A DNA stretch of 64,000 nucleotides from Bathymodiolus brooksi (lineage: Eukaryota; Mollusca; Bivalvia; Mytilida; Modiolidae), in assembly GCA_963680875.1 (NCBI GenBank), contig OY804577.1, forward strand, positions 105,721,906 through 105,785,905. Reading direction: 5' to 3'. Both the position numbers and the translations under genes were made by a program. This document shows positions 50,006-60,689 of this stretch, one piece after another (positions within the stretch are counted from its first letter, which is position 1; the number at the start of each line of letters is the position of its first letter). Under the pieces are notes generated by a model. The model was not told the origin of the DNA. It saw only the letters and a list, made by a program, of their open reading frames with translations, and ran no database searches.

Positions 50006-50320
50006 CTTGCCTCTAGTGTGGTAGATTTTGGGTTCGAATCCCAGGTAGATCTAACTAAAGAATTTTGAAATTGGTATTTGCAGCATTAAAGGAGTAAAAA
50101 CAAAGACTGGTTGGCTTGGAATAAGGAAAATGTGTCCGCGTGGGGCTACATATCTACCCACGGACTGTTGTTTCAGTGAGCTAGTTCTATAAGAATCCAG
50201 CTCACTGTGTTGGTCTAGTACAAAGAACACCTCATCATCTCATTAAAATGTAACTTGTTATCTTCATGATATAGCTGAAATATTGCTCAGTTGGTGTTAA
50301 CCATCAATCAATCACTCAAT
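49981..50320 (+). mobile_element. SINE-2: tRNA-derived SINE at the array's right edge
   Basis: The head has A box TGGTGTAATGGT (49987-49998) and a perfect B box GGTTCGAATCC (50031-50041), about 32 bp apart. The body contains GTGTCCGCGTGGGGCTACAT, CTACCCACGGACTG and AGCTCACTGTGTTGGTCTAG. The tail is TGATATAGCTGAAATATTGC, then GTTAACCATCAATCAATCAC. The tail domain is shared with SINE-1 although head and body differ. Its first 27 nt equal the satellite unit upstream, so the satellite most likely arose from this 5' end. Confidence 0.85.
49987..50041 (+). promoter_or_regulatory. Internal Pol III promoter (A and B boxes) of SINE-2
   Basis: A box TGGTGTAATGGT and B box GGTTCGAATCC lie at tRNA-like spacing. 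The region resembles a tRNA but lacks a convincing closed cloverleaf, so it is not called as a tRNA gene. Confidence 0.65.
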
Positions 50321-50348
50321 ATTTTGTATTGCTTTTCTAGTTTGTTAA

Positions 50349-50530
50349 TTTTATAATAATATAATAATCTTTATTGCAAATAAAACCCTTGTGGGTAAAG
50401 CAATACAATACAATATACAACATTACAAAACTTATATACATAAACAACATAAAAAAATGTCATATATTCATAGTTAAATAATTTATAATGTATGGTCCAT
50501 TTTATATTCATATTCTCCTCTTTGAACTCA
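50349..50530 (-). mobile_element. 3' tail of a non-LTR retrotransposon, minus orientation
   Basis: On the minus strand it reads TTTAACTATGAATATATGAC, later TTTTGTAATGTTGTA, ATTGCTTTACCCACAAGGGT, TTTATTTGCAATAAAGATTA and an ATT-rich end. The same sequence, plus orientation, is at 54589-54682. This copy is uninterrupted, so it shows the original 3' UTR across the point where the plus copy is split. No coding part remains. Confidence 0.7.
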
Positions 50531-50539
50531 AACGTTTCT

Positions 50540-52440
50540 TCCAACTTGACCTTTTCCGGTTAATGCCAAACTTGGAAGTTTATGTACTAGAGAACCATTT
50601 CACCTTTAATTTGTTTACAATAAAGTTGATAGGTTTTACATGAGACTGTTGATTGACACCTTTACATCACACTCGTGCCTCCCATAGGACCACGACACCT
50701 GCACATTACATAACATTTTGCACTTGCCCAGACTCATAAACATGTTGATGATGATATTTTTTTCGTACCTAGTCATTAAACTTTCTGACATTTAACATTG
50801 TTTAAAAGGTCCTCTTGCTGTGTTTTAGTTCAATCGGTGGTGTCAACGCCATATTAACTTGATACCATATTTATAAATTAATTGTTAAGGTGACACTGAT
50901 ATTTACCTTATGCTAATTAGATATCAGCCTTTTGTCCTTACCTGCAATTTTAAGATAAGATTTTACCTATTTTTACCTATTGATTGTGACTTGTAAGTAT
51001 AATCTATGCACAGGTGTTTGAAATTTGAATATACATTAATACATAAGTTGGCTATGTTTGACAGATGTTTTCAAAAGATGGAAGTATATACAAATACATT
51101 GTATATCTAATTTACATATATGCAGATACACAAAATAGTGTTGACCCCTTTAACTTCAGTGGTATACAGAAAATTCTTGTTCATTTGTTCATCTAACTGT
51201 TTTTTTCCCCAAGAGCCAGAAAAAAAAATTGCACAAAACAAAAATCAGATAAAAAAAATAATTATTTTGACCTGAAAAATAGGTATTTTTTCTTCAAATT
51301 ATACCCAAATGTTTGTTGAAAATTACATGGTTAGGTTATGTTTTACATCTGTCGGGTCAAGATATTGTTCTCTTTAAAATTTGGTGACTTAAGAAAAGTA
51401 CAGAACCCCCCTCCTGCAACTTTCAGAATTTTGTTTTGGTAGGAAAATAGCTAAAATTAGTTAAATAACTGGGGGTGGAGGGTGGGCGGAATCATCAATA
51501 GCAATAAAGACTTCAAAAGAAAAATTCAAATTTTACATTCAAAGATTAAAAAGTCCTTAATATGCCAGATAATAAGGGAAGAGTTGTTGACACCCTCATG
51601 TTAAAAGCTGACAGGACTTTTAATACAGCACATCAAGTGGAGATAACCCATACTTTCAAAAATCATCTTTATTATCAGGTATTTATGTAAATACATCACA
51701 TCAGTGAATTGTTTGAAGTTTATTTTAGATATGAAGATGAAACCAACATGATGTTGATTACCCAAGTGTTATCCAACAATTGGCCTCTAACCTAACACAT
51801 AGACCCAAGGTCAAGAGGTTAACTGTTGAAATGGCATGGCAAAAAGAGAAACATGTTTTGTGTAACTGATAATTTTTGGCTGGAAGTTGAACATTAATTG
51901 ATGCTCTGCTATCACTCTTTGATAATGTTTACATTGAAATAGAAGATTAACATGTTTTTAGAGTTTGTGTTTATATCTATGGTTTACAATCATTGCCAGT
52001 ATCAAAACGAGAAAAAAAAAATGACTGTGGGAAATTTCTGTATTCAATTTTTGTACCATTGTTTTAAGTGAAAATGTTTCAAGAACACATTCAATTATAT
52101 ATATTTGGTATTAATTCCAAAAAGCTGTGTGAGTTTTTCCTTCACCTATAATCCATTTTTATTCTTCTCCAAAAGGCTAATGTAAAAACACAAAAAAAAT
52201 GTTGTATATTACTTTGAATGTCCATTTTCAAAATTATATACAAAATTATAGTTATTAATTAATGTGTTTTAATTGTTATCTCCCCTTGCCAGAAAATCCT
52301 AATATTCAAGCCTAATCATAAGTAGCTCCAGTAGGTTAATTCTATCACTTTTAATATTTTTAAGACAATTAAATAATTAGAAATACTTCATATTATAACC
52401 AAAGCCTTTATAAAAAAAATTCTACCCTTTTTATAAAAAC
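50540..52440. other. Intron sequence, no gene seen
   Basis: A MITE A-like stretch may occupy about 51140-51440 (CCCCTTTAACTTCAGTGG, AAAAATCAGATAAAAAA). No exon recognised. Confidence 0.4.
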
Positions 52441-52447
52441 ACAAGTT

Positions 52448-53042
52448 ATGCTCTACTATTCCAGGATTCTGTCGGATGGAATAAACCCCCTTGTTAAGGA
52501 AGCATTTAATATAAATAAAAATATAAGTAATGAAAATATTTATACATGGTACACCTTTGCCACAGAAATATTTAAAGAAGTAAATAATTTTGAAGATTTT
52601 AACAAACCCTTTTTACTTGTCAAGGATACATTTAAAAATACGTTTAAAAAAATTATAAAAGAAAAATATGAAGAAAAAATACTTGAAAAAATATCAAACT
52701 TAGATGATTGTTCAAAACTGTTTCTATATAGTAAATTAAAAACAGACATTAAACTAGAAGACTATTTAAAACTTACAAAAAAATTTAACAATCAACAGCT
52801 TTTAACTAAATTTAGAAGGAGTGATCATCCATTAGAAATTGAACTAGGTAGATACAAGAAAATTCCCAGACATCAAAGACTGTAAAACTTGTAAAGTACT
52901 AGATGATGAGATTCATTTTTTTCTACAATGCCAAATAAATAATAATCTTAGAAATGTTTTAATAAATAATATTAAAAAGTATCATGCTAATTTCGACCAA
53001 CTGGACTCTTTTTCTCCAAGTAAAAATTATATTAATTCCTGA
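52448..53042 (+). pseudogene. C-terminal fragment of a non-LTR retrotransposon ORF2, frameshifted
   Basis: An open frame of 145 codons (52448-52885) ends FRRSDHPLEIELGRYKKIPR, a typical C-terminal motif of endonuclease/reverse-transcriptase proteins. A one-base shift near 52880 then gives CKTCKVLDDEIHFFLQC, a C-x2-C-x8-H-x4-C zinc-knuckle-like motif, and a stop at about 53042. The RT and endonuclease domains are missing, so the copy is 5'-truncated. The clade (CR1/L2-like or other) is not determined. Base composition is very A-rich. Its 3' UTR continues to about 53152 and resumes at 54589 after an insertion. Confidence 0.75.
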
Positions 53043-53428
53043 TCCAGAATTTTTGCCCTGTGTTAACTATATAAAGCAATTGTTAGAATTGCGAAAATGA
53101 GTTCACATTGGTCAATGTATACTTTAACTATGAATATATGACATTTCTTTATATTACGAATTTAGTTTGTTACACATATTTTCATTGGTTATTCAACCCT
53201 GAATGTCAGCATATATTCGGAAAACAGACGGGGTATATATGTACGTTTTCGGTCTCCCTCATTTGGGCCCCAAAAAACAATAACAACGTGGTTGACAAAA
53301 ACAGAAATATTTACGCTTCACTGAATCAATATCATAATACGGAATAATAAATGTATTTTTACCAGATTAAATGCTGTTTTTAAACTCAAAACGGTTGTAT
53401 GAACAAAAAAGATATTCTTTTCTTCAAT

Positions 53429-53941
53429 AACAAATTAAAATATACCTTTCACAAATCTACACCAACCACTCAATTCGTGCAACGGGTGCAACTATCCTCG
53501 GAAGAAACTATTCAATGGCACAAATTATGGCAGTTACCGGACACAAATCTGCCTCGTCAGTTGCAGTATATCAACGTGTTTCATCAAAGGAAAAACAAGT
53601 TATGGGAGACATTATCACAAGTTCTGTTCGTGGAGAGCAACCATCTCAACTATCCTCAATAATGCCACCGCACAGTACTTCCCGGTTGCAACTCATGCCG
53701 CCGACACAAAACAGTTCAAGTTCAACATCACTTGTTCAAATGAGAGCCAATACACATGTTTCATCGTCGGTTACGACTTACGGACGTCGTTGACATTTTG
53801 GATGTAAATTATGATGATTTATGTTGTGATTATAACACTCTTACAACAGTTAATTCCGTCACAAACACCAGAACAATTCAGCAAACTCCCATGTTCCACG
53901 GCTGTACCATTACAAATTTGAACATAACAATCAACAAGTGA
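53429..53941 (+). pseudogene. Tyrosine-recombinase C-terminus (Crypton-like), broken
   Basis: Right after an in-frame TAA (about 53426) the frame reads LSQIYTNHSIRATGATIL, then IMAVTGHKSASSVAVYQRVS. These match the tyrosine-recombinase boxes: Arg in N-H-S-x-R-A-T, His in T-G-H-K, and a Tyr in the following V-Y-Q-R-V position. The frame runs through a Ser/Gln-rich tail to a stop at 53793. A second frame (to 53941) ends with a FHGCTITNLNI-like segment that Crypton/DUF3504-type proteins often have near the C-terminus, implying a frameshift. The N-terminal half and the first catalytic Arg are absent. A DIRS-type recombinase is a less likely alternative. Confidence 0.7.
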
Positions 53942-54446
53942 AAGTGTGTTAAAGTTTCCGCCTTTAAAACTTTTGAGGTCACGGGGCCACACCAAGTTTT
54001 TGCTTATTGTTAACATTTTAATTATTGAAATTGTCTCACAAACCCGTTGTTTTGTTATGTAATATATTAATGTTATAATTATAAAGTTTATTAAATTTAC
54101 TTCATATGAAATTGTGTTGATTTAGAAATATTGAACAGGATTTTCCTTTATGAGACACCTCAGTACATAAAATATCACGTGGCAAATATTTGACCTCATT
54201 GAACAAAGAATGTCAGAGGTACGAAAAGGGACATCTAGAAATACGGAAAATGAAAATAAAAGATGCAAAATATTTAATAAGGTTTTAAATATGAATTGGG
54301 ACTATGTACGTGTTAAAAAAAACAAAAGGAAAATAAAAATAAACAAACAAAAAGGAAACAAACAAAAAAAAAAAATTTAAAAAAAATTTATGCGACAGTT
54401 TGGTTCTGTATTTAACAAAAAAAATGGTTAAATCCGTAATATATTT

Positions 54447-54583
54447 GTTATTCAGCTATCAGACAGGGTATATAATGTGACATTCCCGGCTTATGCTCTA
54501 TATTCCCTTCGGCTGCGCCTCAGGGAATATAGATCATAAGCCGGGAATGTCACATTATATACCCTGTCTGATAGCTGAATAAC
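54447..54583. repeat. Near-perfect palindrome: 62-bp arms, 13-nt loop
   Basis: The left arm 54447-54508 (starting GTTATTCAGCTATCAGACAG) and right arm 54522-54583 are exact reverse complements except one base (C/A within TTATGCTCT against TTATGATCT). The loop is TCGGCTGCGCCTC. The palindrome stands at the right end of the Crypton-like insertion and could form a very stable hairpin. Confidence 0.95.
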
Positions 54584-54588
54584 ATATA

Positions 54589-54682
54589 ATGTTGTTCATG
54601 TATATATGTTTTGTAATGTTGTATTGTATTGTATTGCTTTACCCACAAGGGTTTTATTTGCAATAAAGATTATTATTTATAT
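54589..54682 (+). mobile_element. 3' end of the interrupted non-LTR retrotransposon
   Basis: GTTTTGTAATGTTGTATTGT, ATTGCTTTACCCACAAGGGT and TTTATTTGCAATAAAGATTA match the minus copy at 50349-50440. AATAAA here may be the element's polyadenylation signal. Confidence 0.7.
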
Positions 54683-54689
54683 CATTTTT

Positions 54690-56770
54690 AAAGAACAAGT
54701 CAGCTATATTTGAAGAAAATTTGAGGAGAAAAAAATCTGTGACTAAAATATTAAGTGTTATCTACTGCATGTATAAGTAAAAATCCTCTTTTGTTAAAGG
54801 AGAATTTTATACCAGCTCTTTTCTTTAAAGTATTGTGTTATGCATGTGTATTCCAGTTTTCTGCTTAAGTATTCCAGATCTTTTAATTTTTCTAACATAT
54901 TGTGTGTTTATATAATTTGTAATGCCAAAAAATATGAATTTATGTTTTTGTAATGAGATTTTGATCAATTAAATTTGAATGGGTATAGTGCTTGATTTAA
55001 GTCTTATTATTAAACTGAATGTCTGGGTCCTGAGTTGTTTCATTACACCATATGCTGATGTGAAATATGACTACAGATACCCCTGGTATATAATTCTATA
55101 ACTAATCCATAGCTCGTGCTGTCATACTTTGACATTTTCCCTACAAATTTTTTTTTTAAAAAATATCACATATCATTTTTCGAGAATTAATGCACACGGT
55201 ATACCAAAAGGTTAAATTTGTCACATTAGCCCCACGAGTGCCGTTGTTTTCCGAGACAATTGGTTGATTGCGGAACAATCGTATTAAGGTCTGTTCTATT
55301 CCCCATGGAAAATTTAGAGAGAGATTAAAAAAATATGTGGAAATTGTAAACTGAGAATGGCTCTTTGATTTCTCTGTCAATAAAGCAAATCAAGAGATCA
55401 GGGGATAAGAAAAATGTCAACAACGTATCAGCTATCCCGGGAGGCACTGTAACATAAGTTCTGTTTTAGCACCTCCGTCGAAGGATTGAGGGAAGCTTTT
55501 GATTTATAACATGATTATTATTATTTTTATCGTGTTATCATATTGTTTGAGGAAAATGTTCATTTTATTTGTTGTTGGGAAAGTTGATAATATTTTTGTC
55601 TAACTCTAAATTATTACAAAAGAGCATTTATAAAATACTTTTCTGATGAAAGTAACAGATTGGGGGATGATTTATTGTTGTGGGGATGATTTATTGTTGA
55701 ACATTAAATTTTAATCCTTCAAGCATTATGTTTGCTGAAATGTTCCTGATTCTTGACCACTTAATACAATATGATAACACTGTAAAAATAAAGATATTTC
55801 CAAAATTTCAATGTTTTTCTAATCTGTTGTATGATTGATATTTGGTTGCTTGGGTACTGAAAGTAACTTTCACATGGAATTAAATATTATATGAAACTTA
55901 AAATGTGACAACCGCAGTGGCAGTCAAATGTTGTTGCCCATTTGGCCCATCCCTCTCTTATTTCGATATATTTTTTCATGTATTGTTGCACTTGTTTTTG
56001 TCCTAAATATAGCTGAAATTTGACTGATCAGTGGACTTGAGCGATATTATGTATTCTGTACAATTCCTATTTCAGGAAAGATTCTGCCATATAGTTCTTA
56101 AATGACCCCCCCCCCCTTTTTTTCCCATCCTTCCTTACCAAATTAAAGACATTAAAAACTTAACACTTGAATAAAACTTTGAAGAGTAAATTAATTATTA
56201 CTTTAGGGATCAACCATTATAACTTTTAGGAGGTGGGGACAATATTTTTTTCGCTTTTTGTTTAATTTTGTCTCCAAATCTTATAGAAAATAATAAATTG
56301 ACCTGGAAGATGCAAAAAATGAATAAATAATTTGACCCTGTACTTTAAAACCAGAAATTTTTGTAAAATTTTAAGATTTTTTTTAAAAGTGAAATCATTG
56401 GTTTTTTATGTAGCCGTGAAGAACTTAATCAGAATAATTGAGGGTATTCCAAAGTGACCTCACTAAGTTTTCTACTTAAAGTCAACGAGGCAAGCAAGAC
56501 AGATAAGTTAAATTCTCTGGTCAGTCAGTATCAAGTGGTCTGTGTTATGATGTATGGTACATGTTTATCATTTGTTCTATTATGGTCAGTTTTAGTAGCT
56601 GGTCAAGTGACATATAAGTTATGGTCACACATCATAATTCATTTTCTTGTTGTAAAGTATCAGAAAATTCACTATTCTTACTATTCGTAAATAGAATAAA
56701 AACAAAATTTATGTAGTCCTAAATCAATTAAAAATTGGGTTGAGGTAAGAACAAATCTGTGTAAAATATG
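54690..56770. other. Intron sequence, no gene seen
   Basis: A degenerate MITE A copy starts after TTTA at about 56207 (GGGATCAACCATTATAACTT) and runs to about 56370. Open frames at 55156-55380 (minus) and 56454-56690 (plus) show no domain. Confidence 0.45.
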
Positions 56771-56775
56771 ATTTA

Positions 56776-57073
56776 GTGACTTACCGTTTAACTAATAGGG
56801 GAGGGGAGTGGGGTATATTTTTTCCTCCTAGCTAAAAAAAATTTTCACACAAAAGAAAAATCAGATATTTTTACATGAAATTTCGGTATTGCGTCTTAAA
56901 TTTTTGCTGAAAATTTGTTCATTGAGAACGATCAGAACAGATTATTACCGGTATTATTTTTTTGCATCTTTCAGGACAATTTTTTTTTCTCTATGGAACA
57001 GGAAAATTAAAAAATAAGAAAGACCCCCCCCCCCTCTACTTTTCCTCTCCCTAAAAATTAAATGTTTGTTCCC
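56776..57073. mobile_element. MITE family A, near full length
   Basis: Left end GTGACTTACCGTTTAACTAA, right end TTAAATGTTTGTTCCC (inverted). The interior has AAAAGAAAAATCAGATATTT and TTGCATCTTTCAGGACAATT as in the copies at 36.2, 37.2 and 40.7 kb. Confidence 0.6.
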
Positions 57074-57079
57074 TCAAAC

Positions 57080-58080
57080 AATTTATCAATTTCATTTTTA
57101 TATAAAAATATATATATTTATTAGAAGTATGGAATACCTCAAACAGCCATTAATGTCAATGGGTAAAAAAATAAGTTATGGCATTCATCCTCAACATGTT
57201 CAAGGTCATATTCCCACAGGCCTTTTTGTCAGTTTATCAGGAATGCATCTTAAAGTACCTATGGAATTATGTAATCTGTGAGTCTATATACACCCAGATA
57301 ATACAGATCCACCATTGAATTATTGCCCAAAAAGATCAATTAAAGAGATACAGTGAAGAATTCTCATTATATATTGTTATATGTTAGGTGTTTTATAAAG
57401 GCTTAAACTATTGTTGTCTAGTTGACTCTTTGTTTTGATGCAAAGTTTTAAATATTTTTAAACTAAGGGGTACCTAACAGTATTATTTTAATTTTGAGAC
57501 TTAATTTAAGCTGTCAGTATTTATATAAATTAATGCGACATTTAGTAATTTGATTAAATGAAATTCTTTAAAAAAAATTATTTTCTGAAAATTATTGTTT
57601 GTTCAATAACCAAAGATTATTAATGAACACTTAAAAAAAATAATTACAGCATCTACGATATTTAAAGAAAAACCTCATTTTATTTTTCAGAACTCTACAA
57701 AATTTCTTTATTAATGACTTGATATATAAAAAAGACAATAAAGACTCCATTCTACAGAAGTCAGGACATATTAAGCCGAGACAAAATATCCCCACACTCC
57801 CCCCCTATTGAACCCAATATTATTTTGTATTCAAATTGTCCATTTTACATATGATCAACTGATTTAATTGTTATATATCACACATACAAACCAGATATTT
57901 AGGTTTATTTATTATAGGATTCAATTTCATTACCTATTCGGTAAGTAATAATTTGATAACAAATAATATACAGCGATACTATAGAATGATCTTATAAGGA
58001 TGTGAGAGAAAAAAATATTGATAGGAGAAACAATGGGATAGATAGCTTTACTTAAAAGATATCGGTAAATGTTGAAGGTG
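57080..58080. other. Intron sequence, no gene seen
   Basis: AT-rich sequence; nothing recognised. Confidence 0.45.
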
Positions 58081-58094
58081 AATGGTTTATTTTT

Positions 58095-59345
58095 TTTTAT
58101 CAGAGTGTGAACTGTGACTGATATGTGCCAGTGTGAACTGGGATGAATTTATGTCAGTGTGAACTGTGATGAAGTTATGTCTGAATGTGACAGCTTTATA
58201 TTTGAATGTGAAATCAAATTTTTTGAGAATTGTGATAGATAGATTTATGTCTGATTGTGAATTGTGACAGTTTTATGCCCAGGTGTGAATTGTGACAGTT
58301 TTATGCCCAGGTGTGAACTGTGACAGCTTTATGTCTAGGTGTGAATTGTGACAGCTTTATGCCCAGGTGTGCATTGTGACAGCTTTATGTCCAGGTGTAA
58401 ACTGTGACAGCTTTATACCCAGGTGTGAATTGTGAGTTTTATGCCCAGGTGTGAACTGTGACAGCTTTATGTCCAGGTGTGAATTGTGACAGCTTTATGC
58501 CTAGGTGTGAATTGTGACAGCTTTATGCCCAGGTGTGAATTGTGACAGTTTTATGCCCAGGTGTGAACTGTGACAGCTTTATGTCCAGGTGTGAATTGTG
58601 ACAGCTTTATACCCAGGTGTGAACTGTGACAGCTTTATGCCCATGTGTGAATTGTGACAGATTTATGCTCAGGTGTGAACTGTGACAGCTTTATGCCTAG
58701 GTGTGAACTGTGACATCTTTATGCCCAGGTGTGAACTGTGACAGCTTTATGTCCAGGTGTAAGCTGTGACAGCTTTATATCCAGGTGTAAACTGTGACAG
58801 CTTTATGTCCAGATGTAAACTGACAGCTTTATGCCCAAGTGTGAACAGTGACAGCTGTATGTCCAGGTGTAAACTGTGACAGCTTTATGTCCAGGTGTAA
58901 ACTGTGACAGCTGTATGCCCAGGTGTGAACTGTAACAGCTTTATTCCCAGGTGGGAACTGTGACAACTGTATGTCCTGGTGTATGCTGTGACAGCTTTAT
59001 TTCCAGGTGTAAACTGTGACAGCTTGATGTCCAAGTGTGAAATGTGATGGCTTAATGTCCAAGTGTGAACTGTGACAGCTTTATGACCTGGTGTGAACTG
59101 TGACAGCTTTATGTCCAGGTGTAAACTGTGACAGCTTTATGTCCAGGTGTGAACTGTGACAGCTTGATGTCTAAATGTGAACTGTGACAGCTTAATATCT
59201 AAATGTGAAGTATGACAACTGTATGACCAGATTTAAACTGTGACAGCTTTATGCCCAGGTGTGAACTGACAGCTTTATGTCCAGGTATAAACTGACAGCT
59301 TAATGTCCAGATGTGAACTGTGACAGCTTTATGAGTAGGTGTGAA
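58095..59345. repeat. 28-bp minisatellite (~44 copies)
   Basis: The unit is CTGTGACAGCTTTATGTCCA followed by GGTGTGAA, with common variants GCCC/GTCC and CTG/TTG. The left edge (58095-58250) is strongly degenerate, the right edge ends at GTGTGAATTGAGG. No higher-order block is obvious by eye. Confidence 0.92.
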
Positions 59346-59530
59346 TTGAGGATTGAGAAAATTTCTTCCCTTTTCTCTGTAGCAATGCTTGTACGAAGTC
59401 CTCCTCACAATTAGTGCCCATTGGAATTCCAACCATGGGAAGGTGCCACAAAGAGGAAACAGTAAATCTTTATAAAACTTTCTGAATCATGAGCAATGCA
59501 TTGTAATAATATTTGGTACAAAGTATCACT

Positions 59531-60330
59531 CAGAGCTCCAGATATGCTGCATATTTGCATTTTTTACGCTATGAAGACGAGTAAAAACGCATGTATTATC
59601 AGATCAGAGTGTACACATTACGCATACATATTGCTGTGTAAGCAAACTTTCCAAATTCGGAGTGTACTTGTACAGTCGTGTACATAAAAATACATTTTTG
59701 TCTTTGAGAAATTCCCCATAATTACTTCCCTTTATACTTTTCGAAGGAGAGAGCGTATACATCCGAGGAGTACCGAATGTTTTCCTTTCTAAGCATCGAT
59801 GTCAAAAGAGATCTGATTGGATGTTTACGAAAATCATCCAATCGCGGTCAATATTACAAATTAATGCAGTTTAATAAGTAAGAACTAAAACGAAAGTAAA
59901 TTTGGGAACATGTTGTTCGTTTAAAATGAGCAAGAACATGAATAAGCACGCTACTAAGCGCAAGAGCGCTACGGAAAATTCTATACTTAAGTTCCTGACA
60001 GTTTCATCTGTGTCTAGTGACAGTATAGTTAAAGGAATCATTGATGACATTATCAAAACGGCTGTGAAAACTGCCGAAGTCGACGAGCAAAAAACAAAAT
60101 ATTTACAACATTTTATTAATAAAAATGACACAATCGTGTCAAATTAAACAGAGATATACATTTCACTTGCATCCTGCATTTATTGAATAACACTTGTGTC
60201 AAACATAATTTTAAAAGTGTACATGTAAGCAATCTTTTCTGAGGTAGAGAGTATGAAATATGCAAATACCCATCATTTTCAAAAGTAGGGGGTAATTACC
60301 CTTTGGACTTGAAAATTATCTGGAGCTCTT
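59531..60330 (+). mobile_element. TIR element, copy 2 (800 bp, 5-bp TSD TCACT)
   Basis: Ends CAGAGCTCCAGATA and ATTATCTGGAGCTCTT, flanked by TCACT at 59526-59530 and 60331-60335. It is nearly identical to 24703-25500 and in the same orientation. It lacks about 14 bp near the right side (the ACAACAGTGCAAAGG segment of copy 1) and has an 18-bp longer ORF. Different TSDs show two separate insertions, not a segmental duplication. Confidence 0.85.
59926..60147 (+). CDS. Small ORF (73 aa) inside the TIR element, copy 2
   Basis: Same ORF as at 25102-25305 but with six additional residues (basic KRKSAT-type) after MSKNMNKHAT, giving a short K/R-rich patch near the N-terminus. The rest (SILKFLTVSSVSSDSIVKGI and so on) is nearly identical and both frames end HDTIVSN/NDTIVSN. 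No recognised domain. Confidence 0.4.
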   Translation: MSKNMNKHATKRKSATENSILKFLTVSSVSSDSIVKGIIDDIIKTAVKTAEVDEQKTKYLQHFINKNDTIVSN

Positions 60331-60689
60331 TCACTGTAATATGTGGACTGCAACATCTACAATGAAGACCCTAGGTTATATGGTGCTAATTCCTGGGGGA
60401 GGGGGGAGGGGGGTTACAGTTTAAGTAAGTACTTCATATTGTTATGGTTTTTTTTATTTTGTTGATAATTATTTCTGTTTGATCTAGCCTGCCTTAGCGT
60501 GTATAGAAACAGTGTTTTTATATATATATTTTTTACCCCTTTTTGAATTACGTACTAGCCAAAGAAATTCAACTGAATATAGCTTCAAGCAGCATTGTTT
60601 AACAGATACAGCAAAGGGGATATATTTTCCTTTACTCCTGTACCAAAAATGGAAATGCAGTTGCTTCTGAATTTAACACTGGTTATGAC

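Larger units (their letters stand above)
53153..54588 (+). mobile_element. Crypton-like element inserted in the retrotransposon 3' UTR
   Basis: The uninterrupted minus copy (50349-50530) reads directly across the junction: the sequence ending ACATTTCTTTAT (53152) is followed there by the one starting ATGTTGTTCATG-like (54589). The extra ~1.44 kb is therefore an insertion. It holds a tyrosine-recombinase remnant and a 62-bp-arm palindrome near its right end. Its left part has GTTATTCA followed further in by AGACGGGGTATATATGT, answered in reverse on the right by ACATTATATACCCTGTCT and TGAATAAC, so the ends may be diverged inverted repeats. Exact ends are uncertain by about 30 bp. Confidence 0.65.

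Noticed and set aside
49981..50053. A functional tRNA gene
   Set aside because: A and B boxes are good, but acceptor-stem pairing and a clear anticodon stem are not convincing and the sequence continues into a SINE body and tail.
51140..51440. Further MITE family A copy
   Set aside because: Internal blocks are similar but the ends are too diverged to define; mentioned only as a possibility.
53399..53662. 87-codon frame starting MNKKDILFF
   Set aside because: It overlaps the recombinase remnant in another frame; the NHSIRAT/TGHK frame is the meaningful one.
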